From Psychrobacter sp. BI730 (GTDB lineage: Bacteria; Pseudomonadota; Gammaproteobacteria; Pseudomonadales; Moraxellaceae): 64,000 bases of DNA. The stretch lies in the NCBI RefSeq assembly GCF_013414195.1, contig NZ_JAATTV010000008.1:62001-126000 (forward strand), written 5' to 3'. Under the pieces are notes generated by a model. That model ran no database searches, was not told the origin of the DNA, and saw only the letters and a program-made list of their open reading frames with translations. Positions 28,173 through 37,119 of this stretch are shown here, in pieces. The number at the start of each line of letters is the position of its first letter. Position 1 is the first letter of the stretch. Position numbers and translations under genes: made by a program.

Positions 28173-29669
28173 CTATTTCGCTGGGGTTTTACTGTCTTTA
28201 GGTGGCACGACATGCATCACCGTCAAGTTGTCTTTGACCAAATATTTTTTGCTGGCAGCCTGAATGTCAGCCACACTGATACCGTCGAGCTTAGTTGGCA
28301 GTTTAGCAAGCAGTCTGTCATCTAGACCGATAGATTGTAACGAGCCAATCATACGTGCCTGTCCTTCCATGCTGTCTTGCGCATAAATCAAACCAGTAAC
28401 CGTATTGGTCTTGGCGCGACTGATCTCGTCATCGGCAATAGGATCGGTTTTTAGCTTTTCTATTTCCGAAGTTATAGCTTGTTGTGCTTGCTCTAAGCTG
28501 ACGCCTTCACGAGGTGTTGCTTGTATTAAAAACAGCCCATCACCGCGATCTAACAAGTCGTAAGAAGTACCAACTGTAGTAAGCAGACCTTGCTCACGTA
28601 TTAGTCGACTCTCTAAGCGTGCAGATAAGCCGCCATCGAGCACATCTTGCGCAAGTGACAGGGCATAAGCTTGTTTTTCATTGTTTGAGCCTGCCGTGGC
28701 AAGGCTTGGCACGTTGTAACCCATCAGTAGAACGGGCACTTGTACGGCTTGCTCGGAGTCTACCTTTTGATAACCACGAAAGCCTTTTTGAGTCACAGAA
28801 GTACGCTTGGGTAGGTTGCTTTTTTCTAAATCACCGAAGTAACGTTTTACTTGAGTGAGTACTTCTTGTGGTTGTACGTCGCCGACAATGACTAACGTTG
28901 CATTATTTGGTGCATACCACGTCTTATACCAGTCTTTTAAATCTGAAAGTTTGATCGATTCTAGCTCGCTCATAGGTCCAATGACAGATTCGCCTTTTGG
29001 GCTGTCAGGTAAGGCCAGCAGACGAAATGACTCATACGCTTTGGCAAGGGGATTGTCATCAGTACGTTGGCGACGCTCTTCCATGACCACTTGATGCTCT
29101 TTGGCAAATTCTTTGTCATCGAATATAAGGTTTTTCATGCGATCTGCTTCAAGCTCTAACGCTAATGGCATACGATTGGCAGGGAACAGCTCGTAGTATC
29201 CGGTATAGTCATAGCTGGTAAAGGCATTGTTGACGCCGCCAAACTTAGCAATTAGCCGCTCATAATCATCACTAGAGACATTGGTCGTGCCCTTAAACAT
29301 CATGTGCTCAAGCAAGTGAGAGATACCACCTTTATCAAGAGGCTCATCTGCCGAGCCCACTCGGTACCAGATTTGTGTCATAGCGACTGGGGCACGGTGG
29401 TCTTCTTTTATAACGACTTTTAGACCGTTTTCTAACTGATATTCATGTCGACCTGACATGTCCATTGTCAACTCAGACGGCTGTGTGTCTTTGCTCGTTT
29501 TATTCTCATCTGATATGTTTTGAGCCAAGCTATCTGTTGTGATTGAGCTTGTCGCGGTTGCAGAATTAGTAGGCATCGTGTTGGTTTGACACGCAGTAAG
29601 TGACGCTGCTACTGCTAAGGCACAAGCCATGCGTAATGGCGCAGCTGCTATAGGTAAAGACAATGGCAT
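28173..29669 (-). CDS. M16 zinc metallopeptidase, lipoprotein
   Basis: This is the catalytic partner of the pair. The lipobox L-T-A-C gives Cys27 as lipid anchor. The zinc motif H-L-L-E-H is at 118-122 (H118, E121 catalytic, H122), with the third ligand expected in the E-L-E-A-D-R-M segment. The C-terminal half has the R-x-x-x-L-I-R-E-Q-G-L pattern used for substrate binding. The 498-residue length is typical of two-domain bacterial M16 proteins. It is the upstream gene of the pair. Confidence 0.92.
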   Translation of the reverse strand: MPLSLPIAAAPLRMACALAVAASLTACQTNTMPTNSATATSSITTDSLAQNISDENKTSKDTQPSELTMDMSGRHEYQLENGLKVVIKEDHRAPVAMTQIWYRVGSADEPLDKGGISHLLEHMMFKGTTNVSSDDYERLIAKFGGVNNAFTSYDYTGYYELFPANRMPLALELEADRMKNLIFDDKEFAKEHQVVMEERRQRTDDNPLAKAYESFRLLALPDSPKGESVIGPMSELESIKLSDLKDWYKTWYAPNNATLVIVGDVQPQEVLTQVKRYFGDLEKSNLPKRTSVTQKGFRGYQKVDSEQAVQVPVLLMGYNVPSLATAGSNNEKQAYALSLAQDVLDGGLSARLESRLIREQGLLTTVGTSYDLLDRGDGLFLIQATPREGVSLEQAQQAITSEIEKLKTDPIADDEISRAKTNTVTGLIYAQDSMEGQARMIGSLQSIGLDDRLLAKLPTKLDGISVADIQAASKKYLVKDNLTVMHVVPPKDSKTPAK

Positions 29670-29734
29670 GGTATGGTCTACTTATATAGAATAATAATAG
29701 AAGAATTAAATGCTAATCATAGTGATAGAAGACA

Positions 29735-29884
29735 TTACAAAGAAGTCTGAGCACCAACCATAACGCTAGCAGTCGGTCTAAACTCTTGCGTCGTCGTGCA
29801 ACCTGTCACCAATATAGTCGTCGTTAATAAAACAGCTACACTGATGCTGCTGATTTTTTTGTAGTGCTTAGAGAGTAATGACAT
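29735..29884 (-). CDS. Small lipoprotein, 49 residues
   Basis: The ORF encodes a basic N-region, a hydrophobic stretch and the lipobox L-V-T-G-C with Cys29, followed by a short polar tail ending V-G-A-Q-T-S-L. This is the form of a tiny outer or inner membrane lipoprotein. The start is ATG at 29884, with AGGAATCCG upstream. It precedes the M16 pair on the same strand by 65 bases and could be cotranscribed with it. No function is assignable. Confidence 0.7.
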   Translation of the reverse strand: MSLLSKHYKKISSISVAVLLTTTILVTGCTTTQEFRPTASVMVGAQTSL

Positions 29885-30178
29885 AACGGATTCCTAATAA
29901 GTATTTATCGAATAAGTCTTGGTAGAGTAGGCGAAGTCTGACAAGTAACAGGTCAGAATTTTGTGTCCAAACCTTAAGCAAAACTTTCTCAAATCATCGA
30001 GTGATTTTTTAAACAGATAAATTTTGACGATAGTCTAATAGGGTAAGGGCTGAGCATGACTTGAATTATGCTAAAATAGGTCAAAATTAGATATTATGTC
30101 GCTTGTAGCCAGATGACAATATGTAAATCCATTAACAATAAACAAATAGTTGATCGTGATAACTTTTAGGGCAAATTT

Positions 30179-31561
30179 ATGAACAACCCAAACAATAGCA
30201 ACCGCGTAGTCATTAACCTTGATGCTGGTCTTGACGACTTAGATGACGATGATATTACCTTACCCAGTCTACCAGTGCAATCTGTGCCCATTATTGATGA
30301 AACAGAGAGTATTGCTCCACAGAAGGACAGTACGGTAAACCAGGACGTCTCTAGCAATGATGCTGCAGAAAATATTGCTTTGGCGACGCCAATTGTCATG
30401 ACAGAAGAGCATAATGTCCCTAAAGGTAATTCTGAAAGCTTTTCAAGCGCTACAGAGACAGGCGCTGCTACAAGTCAAACTAATACTGCGTCAACCATTC
30501 CTGCTATGCCATTGCAAGAGCAATTGGGCGATACACCAAGTGTAAACCCAGTGGCTGAAAGCGACACACAGGCAGCTACTACCAAAGAGCCTGCTACAGA
30601 GTCACAAGAGACAAAAGAAAATAAGAAGAAAGGCAGCTGGTTCAACCGTATGAAAACGGGCCTCAGTAAGTCACGCAAAAACTTAGCCGAAGGCATGGTC
30701 AGTATCTTAATCGGTGGTAAAGAGATTGATGACGAGCTATTAGAAGAAGTCGAAGATCAGCTATTGGTAGCCGATATTGGCGTCAACGCGACGAACCGTA
30801 TCATCAAGAGCCTCACCGAGCAAACAGATCGTGGTGACTTGATCTATGCACATTCTTTATATAAAGCATTGCAAAGTGAATTGGTTGATATCCTCACACC
30901 AAAAGTTGAGCCATTGGTGATTGATACTAGCAAAAAGCCATTCGTTATATTAGTAGTAGGTGTCAATGGCGTAGGGAAAACCACAACGATTGGTAAGCTT
31001 GCCAAGCGTCTACAGGGTGAAGGTAAATCAGTTATGCTGGCAGCGGGTGATACGTTCCGTGCGGCAGCTACTGAGCAGCTACAGATTTGGGGCGAGCGTA
31101 ATCATATTCCAGTGGTAGCGCAAGGTCATGGTTCTGACAGCGCTTCTGTCATTTTTGATGCGATGCAGTCAGCCAAAGCAAAAAATATCGATGTGCTCAT
31201 CGCCGATACTGCTGGACGTCTGCAAAACAAAACACATTTGATGGCAGAATTGGAGAAGGTCGTACGTGTCATGCGTAAGGCGGATCCAAGTGCTCCGCAT
31301 GAAGGTATGATTGTGCTGGATGCTGGCACGGGTCAAAATGCTATCAACCAAGTCGAACTGTTTAATAAAGTTGTGCCACTGACAGGCATCACCATTACTA
31401 AGCTAGACGGTACTGCTAAAGGTGGTGTGGTGTTTAATATTGCCGAAACGACAGATGTGCCTATCCGCTATATTGGTGTGGGTGAGACTATTGATGACTT
31501 GCGTTCTTTTAGTCCGAAGCAATTTGTCGCCGCTTTATTCGAGACCGACGATAAAGAATAA
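30179..31561 (+). CDS. ftsY: Signal recognition particle receptor FtsY
   Basis: FtsY is the membrane receptor that accepts SRP-bound ribosomes. Residues 1-150 are an acidic, low-complexity A domain. The NG domain follows: K-x-G-S-W-F-N-R-M-K-T-G-L near 150, the P-loop G-V-N-G-V-G-K-T-T-T near residue 262, D-T-A-G-R, and T-K-L-D-G-T-A-K-G-G. The 460-residue length is normal for gammaproteobacteria with a long A domain. ogt follows 54 bases later. Confidence 0.97.
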   Translation: MNNPNNSNRVVINLDAGLDDLDDDDITLPSLPVQSVPIIDETESIAPQKDSTVNQDVSSNDAAENIALATPIVMTEEHNVPKGNSESFSSATETGAATSQTNTASTIPAMPLQEQLGDTPSVNPVAESDTQAATTKEPATESQETKENKKKGSWFNRMKTGLSKSRKNLAEGMVSILIGGKEIDDELLEEVEDQLLVADIGVNATNRIIKSLTEQTDRGDLIYAHSLYKALQSELVDILTPKVEPLVIDTSKKPFVILVVGVNGVGKTTTIGKLAKRLQGEGKSVMLAAGDTFRAAATEQLQIWGERNHIPVVAQGHGSDSASVIFDAMQSAKAKNIDVLIADTAGRLQNKTHLMAELEKVVRVMRKADPSAPHEGMIVLDAGTGQNAINQVELFNKVVPLTGITITKLDGTAKGGVVFNIAETTDVPIRYIGVGETIDDLRSFSPKQFVAALFETDDKE

Positions 31562-31615
31562 GAGAGCCAGTTTTATCTGGTAAATCATTTTTAAAAGAAT
31601 AGGGAAGTAGACGCT

Positions 31616-32182
31616 ATGATAGTTACCACAGCAGCCTTTGGATTACATCGATTAACACTGATTGCTCGTGTCAATGAACATGGTCAGCCTATGCTCGTTG
31701 AAGCCAACTGGCTGCTGGCAGATAACTCATGGCATAGCTCAAAATCTGTACCCAAACTTAAAAAGTACTATGGACTGACAGATGAAGACTTTACCTTTAT
31801 AGATAAAAATAGCCTAAGCATGAATGAACCTGCTCAAGCGTTATTAATAGAAACGATTTTTCAACTTAAAGACTATGCTGATGGTAAACGTAAGACATTG
31901 GATTTGCCTTTAGACTTCTCTATGGGTACTGAGTTCCAGAAAAGAGTATGGCAGGCACTACAAGGTATTGAGTATGGCGAAACCATCAGCTATGCCACAC
32001 TCGCGCAGCGTGTCAACAGTCCAAAGGGATTCCGTGCGGTTGCGCAGGCCAATGGCAAAAACCCTTTTAGCATTATTGTTCCTTGTCATCGAGTGATTGC
32101 CAGCGACGGTAAGCTCGGTGGTTATACAGGCGGGCTAGATAAAAAAGAGTATTTACTATCATTAGAAGGAAGTTGGACGTAA
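31616..32182 (+). CDS. ogt: Methylated-DNA-protein cysteine methyltransferase
   Basis: This suicide repair protein takes the methyl group from O6-methylguanine. The acceptor is Cys157 in I-V-P-C-H-R-V, with the helix-turn-helix segment S-P-K-G-F-R-A-V-A-Q-A-N-G-K-N-P before it. The 188-residue single-domain form matches Ogt/MGMT rather than Ada. GGAAG precedes the ATG. The symbol ogt is by family; no regulatory domain is present. Confidence 0.93.
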   Translation: MIVTTAAFGLHRLTLIARVNEHGQPMLVEANWLLADNSWHSSKSVPKLKKYYGLTDEDFTFIDKNSLSMNEPAQALLIETIFQLKDYADGKRKTLDLPLDFSMGTEFQKRVWQALQGIEYGETISYATLAQRVNSPKGFRAVAQANGKNPFSIIVPCHRVIASDGKLGGYTGGLDKKEYLLSLEGSWT

Positions 32183-32206
32183 AACTGAGTCTGGAGCTAT
32201 TTTAAT

Positions 32207-32245
32207 AAAAAAGGGCCAAATACTTTTAGTATCTGGCCCTTTTTA
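32207..32245. terminator. Bidirectional terminator between ogt and the YebC gene
   Basis: AAAAAGGGCCA-a-ATAC pairs with GTAT-c-TGGCCCTTTTT; A and T tracts flank both sides. Confidence 0.92.
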
Positions 32246-32262
32246 CTGAACAATTAATACGC

Positions 32263-33012
32263 TTATGCTTCAAGCTGAGCCATGACGTCAGCAGAGAAGC
32301 TCACGTTAGTATAAACCTCTTGCACATCATCAGCATCTTCTAGCATATCAATCATCTTCATGATCTTTTCAGCATCATCGACATTGTCGATCTCAGCCGT
32401 GGTAGATGGTGACATAGTAACCTCGGCGCTGTCAGAAACAAGACCAGCCGCATTAAGAGCATCTTGGACTTGACCGAAACTTTCCCATTCAGTGATAACG
32501 AGTAAGCTTTCACCATCATTTTCGATATCAATGGCGCCCGCATCTAGTGCAACGAGCATGACCTCATCTTCTAAGCTGACATCGTTAAAAGTGATTTCGC
32601 CACGTTTAGTGAATAGGTACGCCACTGAGCCTGATGTGCCAAGATTACCATCATTCTTGGTAAAAGCATGACGTACTTCGCTGACCGTACGATTAAGGTT
32701 ATCCGTCATGGTTTCGACCAGTACAGCCACACCACCAACACCATAACCCTCGTAACTGACTTCTTCCATATTCTCATTATCGCCGCCACCTGTACCACGA
32801 TCGACAGCACGATTAATCGTGTCGCGCGTCATATTGACTGATAGGGCTTTTTCGATAACGGCACGTAAGCGTGGGTTTTTGTCAGGATCGGGATCGCCTT
32901 GTTTGGCAGCTGAAACGATTTCGCGAATAATCTTGGTAAATATCTTACCCCTTACTGCATCCTGACGGGCTTTGCGGTGTTTAATATTTGCCCATTTTGA
33001 ATGGCCTGCCAT
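32263..33012 (-). CDS. YebC/PmpR family transcriptional regulator
   Basis: The start [14 protein letters not shown] and the E-G-Y-G-V-G-G-V-A segment near residue 90 identify the YebC family, 249 residues as usual. Members act as DNA-binding regulators, and some have also been linked to translation of proline stretches. AAGGATG precedes the start. It is monocistronic and ends at a bidirectional terminator. Confidence 0.95.
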   Translation of the reverse strand: MAGHSKWANIKHRKARQDAVRGKIFTKIIREIVSAAKQGDPDPDKNPRLRAVIEKALSVNMTRDTINRAVDRGTGGGDNENMEEVSYEGYGVGGVAVLVETMTDNLNRTVSEVRHAFTKNDGNLGTSGSVAYLFTKRGEITFNDVSLEDEVMLVALDAGAIDIENDGESLLVITEWESFGQVQDALNAAGLVSDSAEVTMSPSTTAEIDNVDDAEKIMKMIDMLEDADDVQEVYTNVSFSADVMAQLEA

Positions 33013-33329
33013 ATAACATCCTTAAGTTCTACGTACTATTTTTATGGGTAAAAAAAGTGATCAACAACAACCTTCGATATCTGATTGCCTAATTTTATAC
33101 TATCATTACTTTGTCTATTTGAGGTAGTAGCGCTACTGGCACGTTAACGATTTGTATGTTGTTGAGAGTGCTTTTTTGCTACACTGTGGCAACTTATAGA
33201 TTGTATTCACTGTGATAGGTGAGCGATATTATAAACCAGTTTTAGCTATTTTGACCAACTTGCCCGTATCCATCACATTTTAAGTCATTGCGTGCTATCA
33301 AGCCATTGATTTTATAAAGTACTGATTCT
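33013..33329. other. Divergent intergenic region, YebC gene and ion channel gene
   Basis: 317 bases between divergent genes. It must hold both promoters, but no convincing -35/-10 pair stood out. No ORF, repeat or RNA gene was seen. Confidence 0.45.
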
Positions 33330-34160
33330 ATGAAGCAACCAACCGCCGAAGCTCTTACACACTTGCGTAACCGTACGCATATCATTATTGAAGGCACCGA
33401 TACTCGTCTGGGTAAGCTCTTTGATATTGTGTTGCTGATTGCAATTTTAGCCAGTGTGGCCGTCGTCATGCTTGATAGTGTGCTATATATGCGTTTGCAG
33501 TATGGCACGTTGTTCTTTTATGCAGAGTGGTTTTTTACCATTTTGTTTACCATTGAGTATGCGTTAAGGCTGTTTTCAGCACCCAACCGCTTACGCTATG
33601 CTTTTAGTTTCTTTGGGATAGTAGACTTACTGTCTGTATTGCCAAGTTATTTGAGCCTAATGTTTGTGGGTGTACAGTATCTACTGGTGATACGGGTATT
33701 GCGTATTTTACGTGTATTCCGCGTTCTTAAGCTCAAGGCCTATATGCAACAGGCTGGGTTCTTGGCGTCGGCATTAAAAACCAGTCAGCAGAAAATTACG
33801 GTTTTCTTCCTATCGCTTGTATTGTTAGTAACCATCTTTGGTTCAATTATTTATGTGGTAGAAGGGCCGGAAAATGGATTTACCAGTATTCCATTGTCTA
33901 TCTACTGGGCAGTTGTCACGATGACGACGGTTGGCTATGGTGATATGTCACCTAAAACACCGCTCGGCCAAGCAATTGCAACCATGGTCATGATCACGGG
34001 TTATTCGATTATTGCTGTACCAACAGGTATTTTTACGTCAGAGTTAGCACGTAATATGCGTCCACAGCTTAACCCAGTGACTTGTCCAAACTGTGGTAAG
34101 TTCGGCCATGCAGTAGGGGCAGACTTTTGCGATCGTTGTGGACACGCGCTACATATCTAA
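33330..34160 (+). CDS. Voltage-gated K+ channel-like protein with C-terminal zinc ribbon
   Basis: The protein has six membrane segments and a pore with the K+ selectivity signature T-V-G-Y-G-D near residue 200. The fourth segment is a voltage-sensor-like helix with regularly spaced Arg in L-R-I-L-R-V-F-R-V-L-K-L-K. After the last helix, residues about 250-275 form a zinc ribbon: C-P-N-C-G and C-D-R-C-G. The ion specificity is predicted from the filter. The gene is monocistronic and converges on the ABC1 kinase gene. Confidence 0.92.
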   Translation: MKQPTAEALTHLRNRTHIIIEGTDTRLGKLFDIVLLIAILASVAVVMLDSVLYMRLQYGTLFFYAEWFFTILFTIEYALRLFSAPNRLRYAFSFFGIVDLLSVLPSYLSLMFVGVQYLLVIRVLRILRVFRVLKLKAYMQQAGFLASALKTSQQKITVFFLSLVLLVTIFGSIIYVVEGPENGFTSIPLSIYWAVVTMTTVGYGDMSPKTPLGQAIATMVMITGYSIIAVPTGIFTSELARNMRPQLNPVTCPNCGKFGHAVGADFCDRCGHALHI

Positions 34161-34205
34161 AAATAGATTTAATCGTGGCAGTCAATATACCTACCTACTA
34201 CGCAT

Positions 34206-35507
34206 CTACGCATCGATGTATTCGTCAACCAGTGGTGAAAGGTCGATCTCGACGCCTAGGTTGACCAGATTCCAGTACTGTCCTGATACAGTACGGTCTA
34301 GCATCATAGTGGTAGCTGAGGGTTGAAACTGACCGAAGTACTTTAAAGACGTACGCATCTGTGCAATGGCCTCGTGATGGACTTGGCTACTGCCAAAATC
34401 AAATTCGCCTTCTTGATAGGGGCTAATGGATAAAGGTTTAAGCCCAATCGATAGCCACTTTTCATAAAACTCACCAGGGATGTTCTTATCATCTTCGCGG
34501 CGAATATCTAGGGCAATCAAATCTTGTTCAAGTGCAGTGACGTCACCTCTTAGCGCATGTTTAACAAAGCGTTTGAATAGCTGCACTTCGCTATCGCTAT
34601 AGCTGCGGATGCCACCAAAATCATAAGCCACGACACTGCCATCATGACGGAACGCAAAGTTACCTGGATGAGGATCGCAGTGCATACGGTACAACCCAAA
34701 CAGCTGACCTGCGGTAAAGTGAAATAGGCGCTCTGCTATTTTTTGTTTGACGTCATTGTCCCATGTCGCAGCGACAGTCAATGTCTCTCCCATCTCTTCG
34801 GTCAGCGTTAAAATCCGTCTAGAAGAATGGCTGCTAATCACTTTTGGAACAATAAGGCCTTCATCTTCTGCATGAAAAGCGCCGAATACGCGTAAGTTAT
34901 GAGCCTCTTTGACATAGTCCAATTCATCATGCAGGCTCTGGCGAATCTCATTAAAAAGCTGCTCTTGTAGTTGCTTACTCATATTGAGCACGCCAGCGAT
35001 TTTTAATGCCATACGTACTTGTTTGAGATCGCTATCGCAGTTTTCATCAACATCAGGATACTGGACTTTGACCACCACTTTTTGACCCGATGGCAACGTC
35101 GCTTTATGCACTTGTCCAATGGATGCTGCGGCAAAAGGTGTCTCTTCAAACTCTCTAAACAATTCTAAGATCGGTGCTTTTAGCTCGCGTTCAACTTGGG
35201 CTCGTATCTGCGCATACGGCATTGGCGGCGCATCTTTCTGTAGCTTTTCAAGTGCTGACGCAACCTCAGGCGGGAACACATCCTTATATTGTGAAGCAAT
35301 CTGTCCGACTTTCATCACTGCGCCTTTCATCTCACCCAACGTTTCGGCAATTTGAACGCCCACGTCTTGCATCAGATCTGAGCGAGCTTGCAGACGTTTT
35401 TCTTCGTCACTTGAGAGATGCTTAAATGAGTTTTTGGCGGCTTTGCCAGCAATACTCGCTGTCATGCCAGCGAGTTTCATAAAGCGTTTTCCGGACGATT
35501 TTGCCAT
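34206..35507 (-). CDS. ABC1/AarF/UbiB family kinase-like protein
   Basis: The hallmark K-V-G-Q (KxGQ) motif near residue 66 lies in M-K-V-G-Q-I-A-S-Q, followed by the A-A-A-S-I-G-Q-V-H-K-A motif, the V-V-V-K-V-Q-Y-P lysine, H-C-D-P-H-P-G-N-F and Y-D-F-G. These mark the atypical ADCK/UbiB kinase fold. UbiB acts in ubiquinone synthesis, but this shorter, 433-residue form without evident C-terminal membrane helices is more like the AarF-type paralogues, and its role is uncertain. Confidence 0.9.
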   Translation of the reverse strand: MAKSSGKRFMKLAGMTASIAGKAAKNSFKHLSSDEEKRLQARSDLMQDVGVQIAETLGEMKGAVMKVGQIASQYKDVFPPEVASALEKLQKDAPPMPYAQIRAQVERELKAPILELFREFEETPFAAASIGQVHKATLPSGQKVVVKVQYPDVDENCDSDLKQVRMALKIAGVLNMSKQLQEQLFNEIRQSLHDELDYVKEAHNLRVFGAFHAEDEGLIVPKVISSHSSRRILTLTEEMGETLTVAATWDNDVKQKIAERLFHFTAGQLFGLYRMHCDPHPGNFAFRHDGSVVAYDFGGIRSYSDSEVQLFKRFVKHALRGDVTALEQDLIALDIRREDDKNIPGEFYEKWLSIGLKPLSISPYQEGEFDFGSSQVHHEAIAQMRTSLKYFGQFQPSATTMMLDRTVSGQYWNLVNLGVEIDLSPLVDEYIDA

Positions 35508-35630
35508 TCATGTCACCGTATAATGGGTTGTTTGCTCAGTCGTAATTCTATTATTTTAATTGCAAGATTACTGTTTGACTAATGTGTGAAGACGCAAGTA
35601 ATCATTTACAAAAAAGTAAGCACAGTCATA

Positions 35631-36167
35631 TCATTTGTTTGTGTCAACTGCATACATATTGCTCAACCAGTAATCAAGCGCCATTTGATAGCCCAATTGT
35701 CCCAAGCCGCAAATGACACCGACCGCAACATCACTTAGATATGAATGATGACGGAAAGGATCACGGGCATGAACATTGGATAAATGTACTTCTATAAACG
35801 GCTTTTGGGTGGCCAATAGCGCATCGCGTAGAGCCACTGAAGTATGCGTAAATGCAGCCGGGTTGATAATGATAGCATCGACTTGGGCAGATTTGTCCGC
35901 CAATAATCCATGATGCTGAATGTCGTCTACTAGCTTACCTTCATGGTTGGACTGTATGCATATTAACTCTACACCGTGGCGTGCGGCGCGCTCAACTAGT
36001 TGCTTTTCTATATCAGCAAGTGTCGTATGACCATAAATATGCGGTTCCCGTTTACCTAGTAAATTCAGATTTACGCCATTTACCAGTAGTAATTTATGAG
36101 TCAGTATTTGATTTGAATTTTCGTTAGTCGATTGTTCGGCTGTTTTTGATGGAGTAGAGGAGGTCAT
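35631..36167 (-). CDS. aroQ: 3-dehydroquinate dehydratase, type II
   Basis: AroQ carries out the third step of the shikimate pathway. The type II core begins near residue 25 with [16 protein letters not shown] (active-site Arg), followed by [17 protein letters not shown] and E-V-H-L-S-N. The first 24 residues are a polar extension not found in most family members; the core would still be complete without them. Confidence 0.96.
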   Translation of the reverse strand: MTSSTPSKTAEQSTNENSNQILTHKLLLVNGVNLNLLGKREPHIYGHTTLADIEKQLVERAARHGVELICIQSNHEGKLVDDIQHHGLLADKSAQVDAIIINPAAFTHTSVALRDALLATQKPFIEVHLSNVHARDPFRHHSYLSDVAVGVICGLGQLGYQMALDYWLSNMYAVDTNK

Positions 36168-36374
36168 AATGGTCTCGGTAACTATTGAGCGATATTAATA
36201 ATTTATAATAATATATGAATAATTTAAGGCGCGAGCTGCCAAGCTAAATTGGCTTCAACGCATTTTGCTCTTTATCATAACAGCTTGCCAGCTAGGTTAT
36301 AAAAATTTGTCTAAAAAAATTATTTAGATATCAAAAAGCATATTAAAAGTCTTTATGTTGCTAAAAACCCGTGC
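36168..36374. other. Divergent intergenic region between aroQ and the cold-shock gene
   Basis: Very AT-rich; it should hold the aroQ promoter, but no clear hexamer pair was identified. The cold-shock promoter lies at its right edge. Confidence 0.4.
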
Positions 36375-36380
36375 TATGAT
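36352..36380 (+). promoter_or_regulatory. Promoter of the cold-shock gene
   Basis: TTTATG at 36352-36357 and TATGAT at 36375-36380 with a 17-base spacer; TGC before the -10 makes it an extended -10. The start codon is about 230 bases further. Confidence 0.65.
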
Positions 36381-36386
36381 ATTTTT

Positions 36387-36613
36387 TATGCAATAAATAT
36401 TGCAAGTTTGTTGCTATCATCAAATTTCATGACGATAAGCGCTTTTGGCGAATTCGTTATGGAAGCACTATGTAGGTAATTGAAGTACTACATAGACGAT
36501 GGTAAGTAGAGTAGTAATACTCTTAATTTTTGATTTCATAATCTTAGACCCTGTTTATATGCAATGTCGCAAAGGAAGCTAGGGCTAAGCGGACTTTTTT
36601 AGGAAGTAATATT
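36387..36613 (+). promoter_or_regulatory. Long 5' leader of the cold-shock gene
   Basis: About 227 bases separate the predicted transcription start from the ATG, as in cspA-type genes whose leader refolds with temperature. A hairpin CTATGTAG (36468-36475) with CTACATAG (36488-36495) is visible. Function is by analogy to E. coli cspA. Confidence 0.55.
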
Positions 36614-36829
36614 ATGTCAGCTCGTGAGCAAGGTATCGTTAAGTGGTTTAATGACTCAAAAGGCTTTGGTTTCATTCAACGTGACAGCGGAGAAGATATT
36701 TTTGTCCATTTCCGCGCGATTCAGGGTGATGGCTATCGTTCTCTAAAGGATGGCGAAAAAGTTGAGTTCAGCGTAGTAGAAGGTGACAAAGGTCTGCAAG
36801 CTGAAGAAGTCAGAAAGATAGAAGAGTAG
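36614..36829 (+). CDS. Cold-shock domain protein, CspA family
   Basis: The 71-residue protein is a single OB-fold with RNP1 K-G-F-G-F-I and RNP2 D-I-F-V-H-F. It starts G-I-V-K-W-F-N, as in CspA-type RNA chaperones. TTAGGAAG precedes the ATG. The long leader supports cold regulation. Several paralogues are usual in these bacteria, so no letter is assigned. Confidence 0.95.
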   Translation: MSAREQGIVKWFNDSKGFGFIQRDSGEDIFVHFRAIQGDGYRSLKDGEKVEFSVVEGDKGLQAEEVRKIEE

Positions 36830-36893
36830 TTTACTCAGACATTAAAGCGGTTTAGTTATAATGTCTGTACAAACTACTGATATACTACTGAGT

Positions 36894-36970
36894 CAAGCCC
36901 ATCTTATCTTACCTATGTTGAGTGAACCGCAGCATATTTGGTAGGATTGGATTCGGGCTTGGCTTTTTTT
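36894..36970 (+). terminator. Long-stem terminator after the cold-shock gene
   Basis: CAAGCCC (36894-36900) pairs with GGGCTTG (36955-36961), with inner pairing of TTACC with GGTAG, then a T7 run. The span of 77 bases is large for a simple terminator and could be a processed 3' RNA. Confidence 0.6.
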
Positions 36971-37119
36971 ATGCCTATATGTCTGATGGTAGTTTGCAGA
37001 CTTGATAAATCTGCTCTTACTGCTCACGGTTTAAACACTACACTTGACACTATAAAGGTTCATTGTGAGCCTATTTATAATTAATAAAATACAAGTAATT
37101 CATTTAAAAGGATATTTTT

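Noticed and set aside
34138..34326. Short ORFs at the convergent ends of the channel and ABC1 genes
   Set aside because: They are frame shadows of the two genes without RBS.
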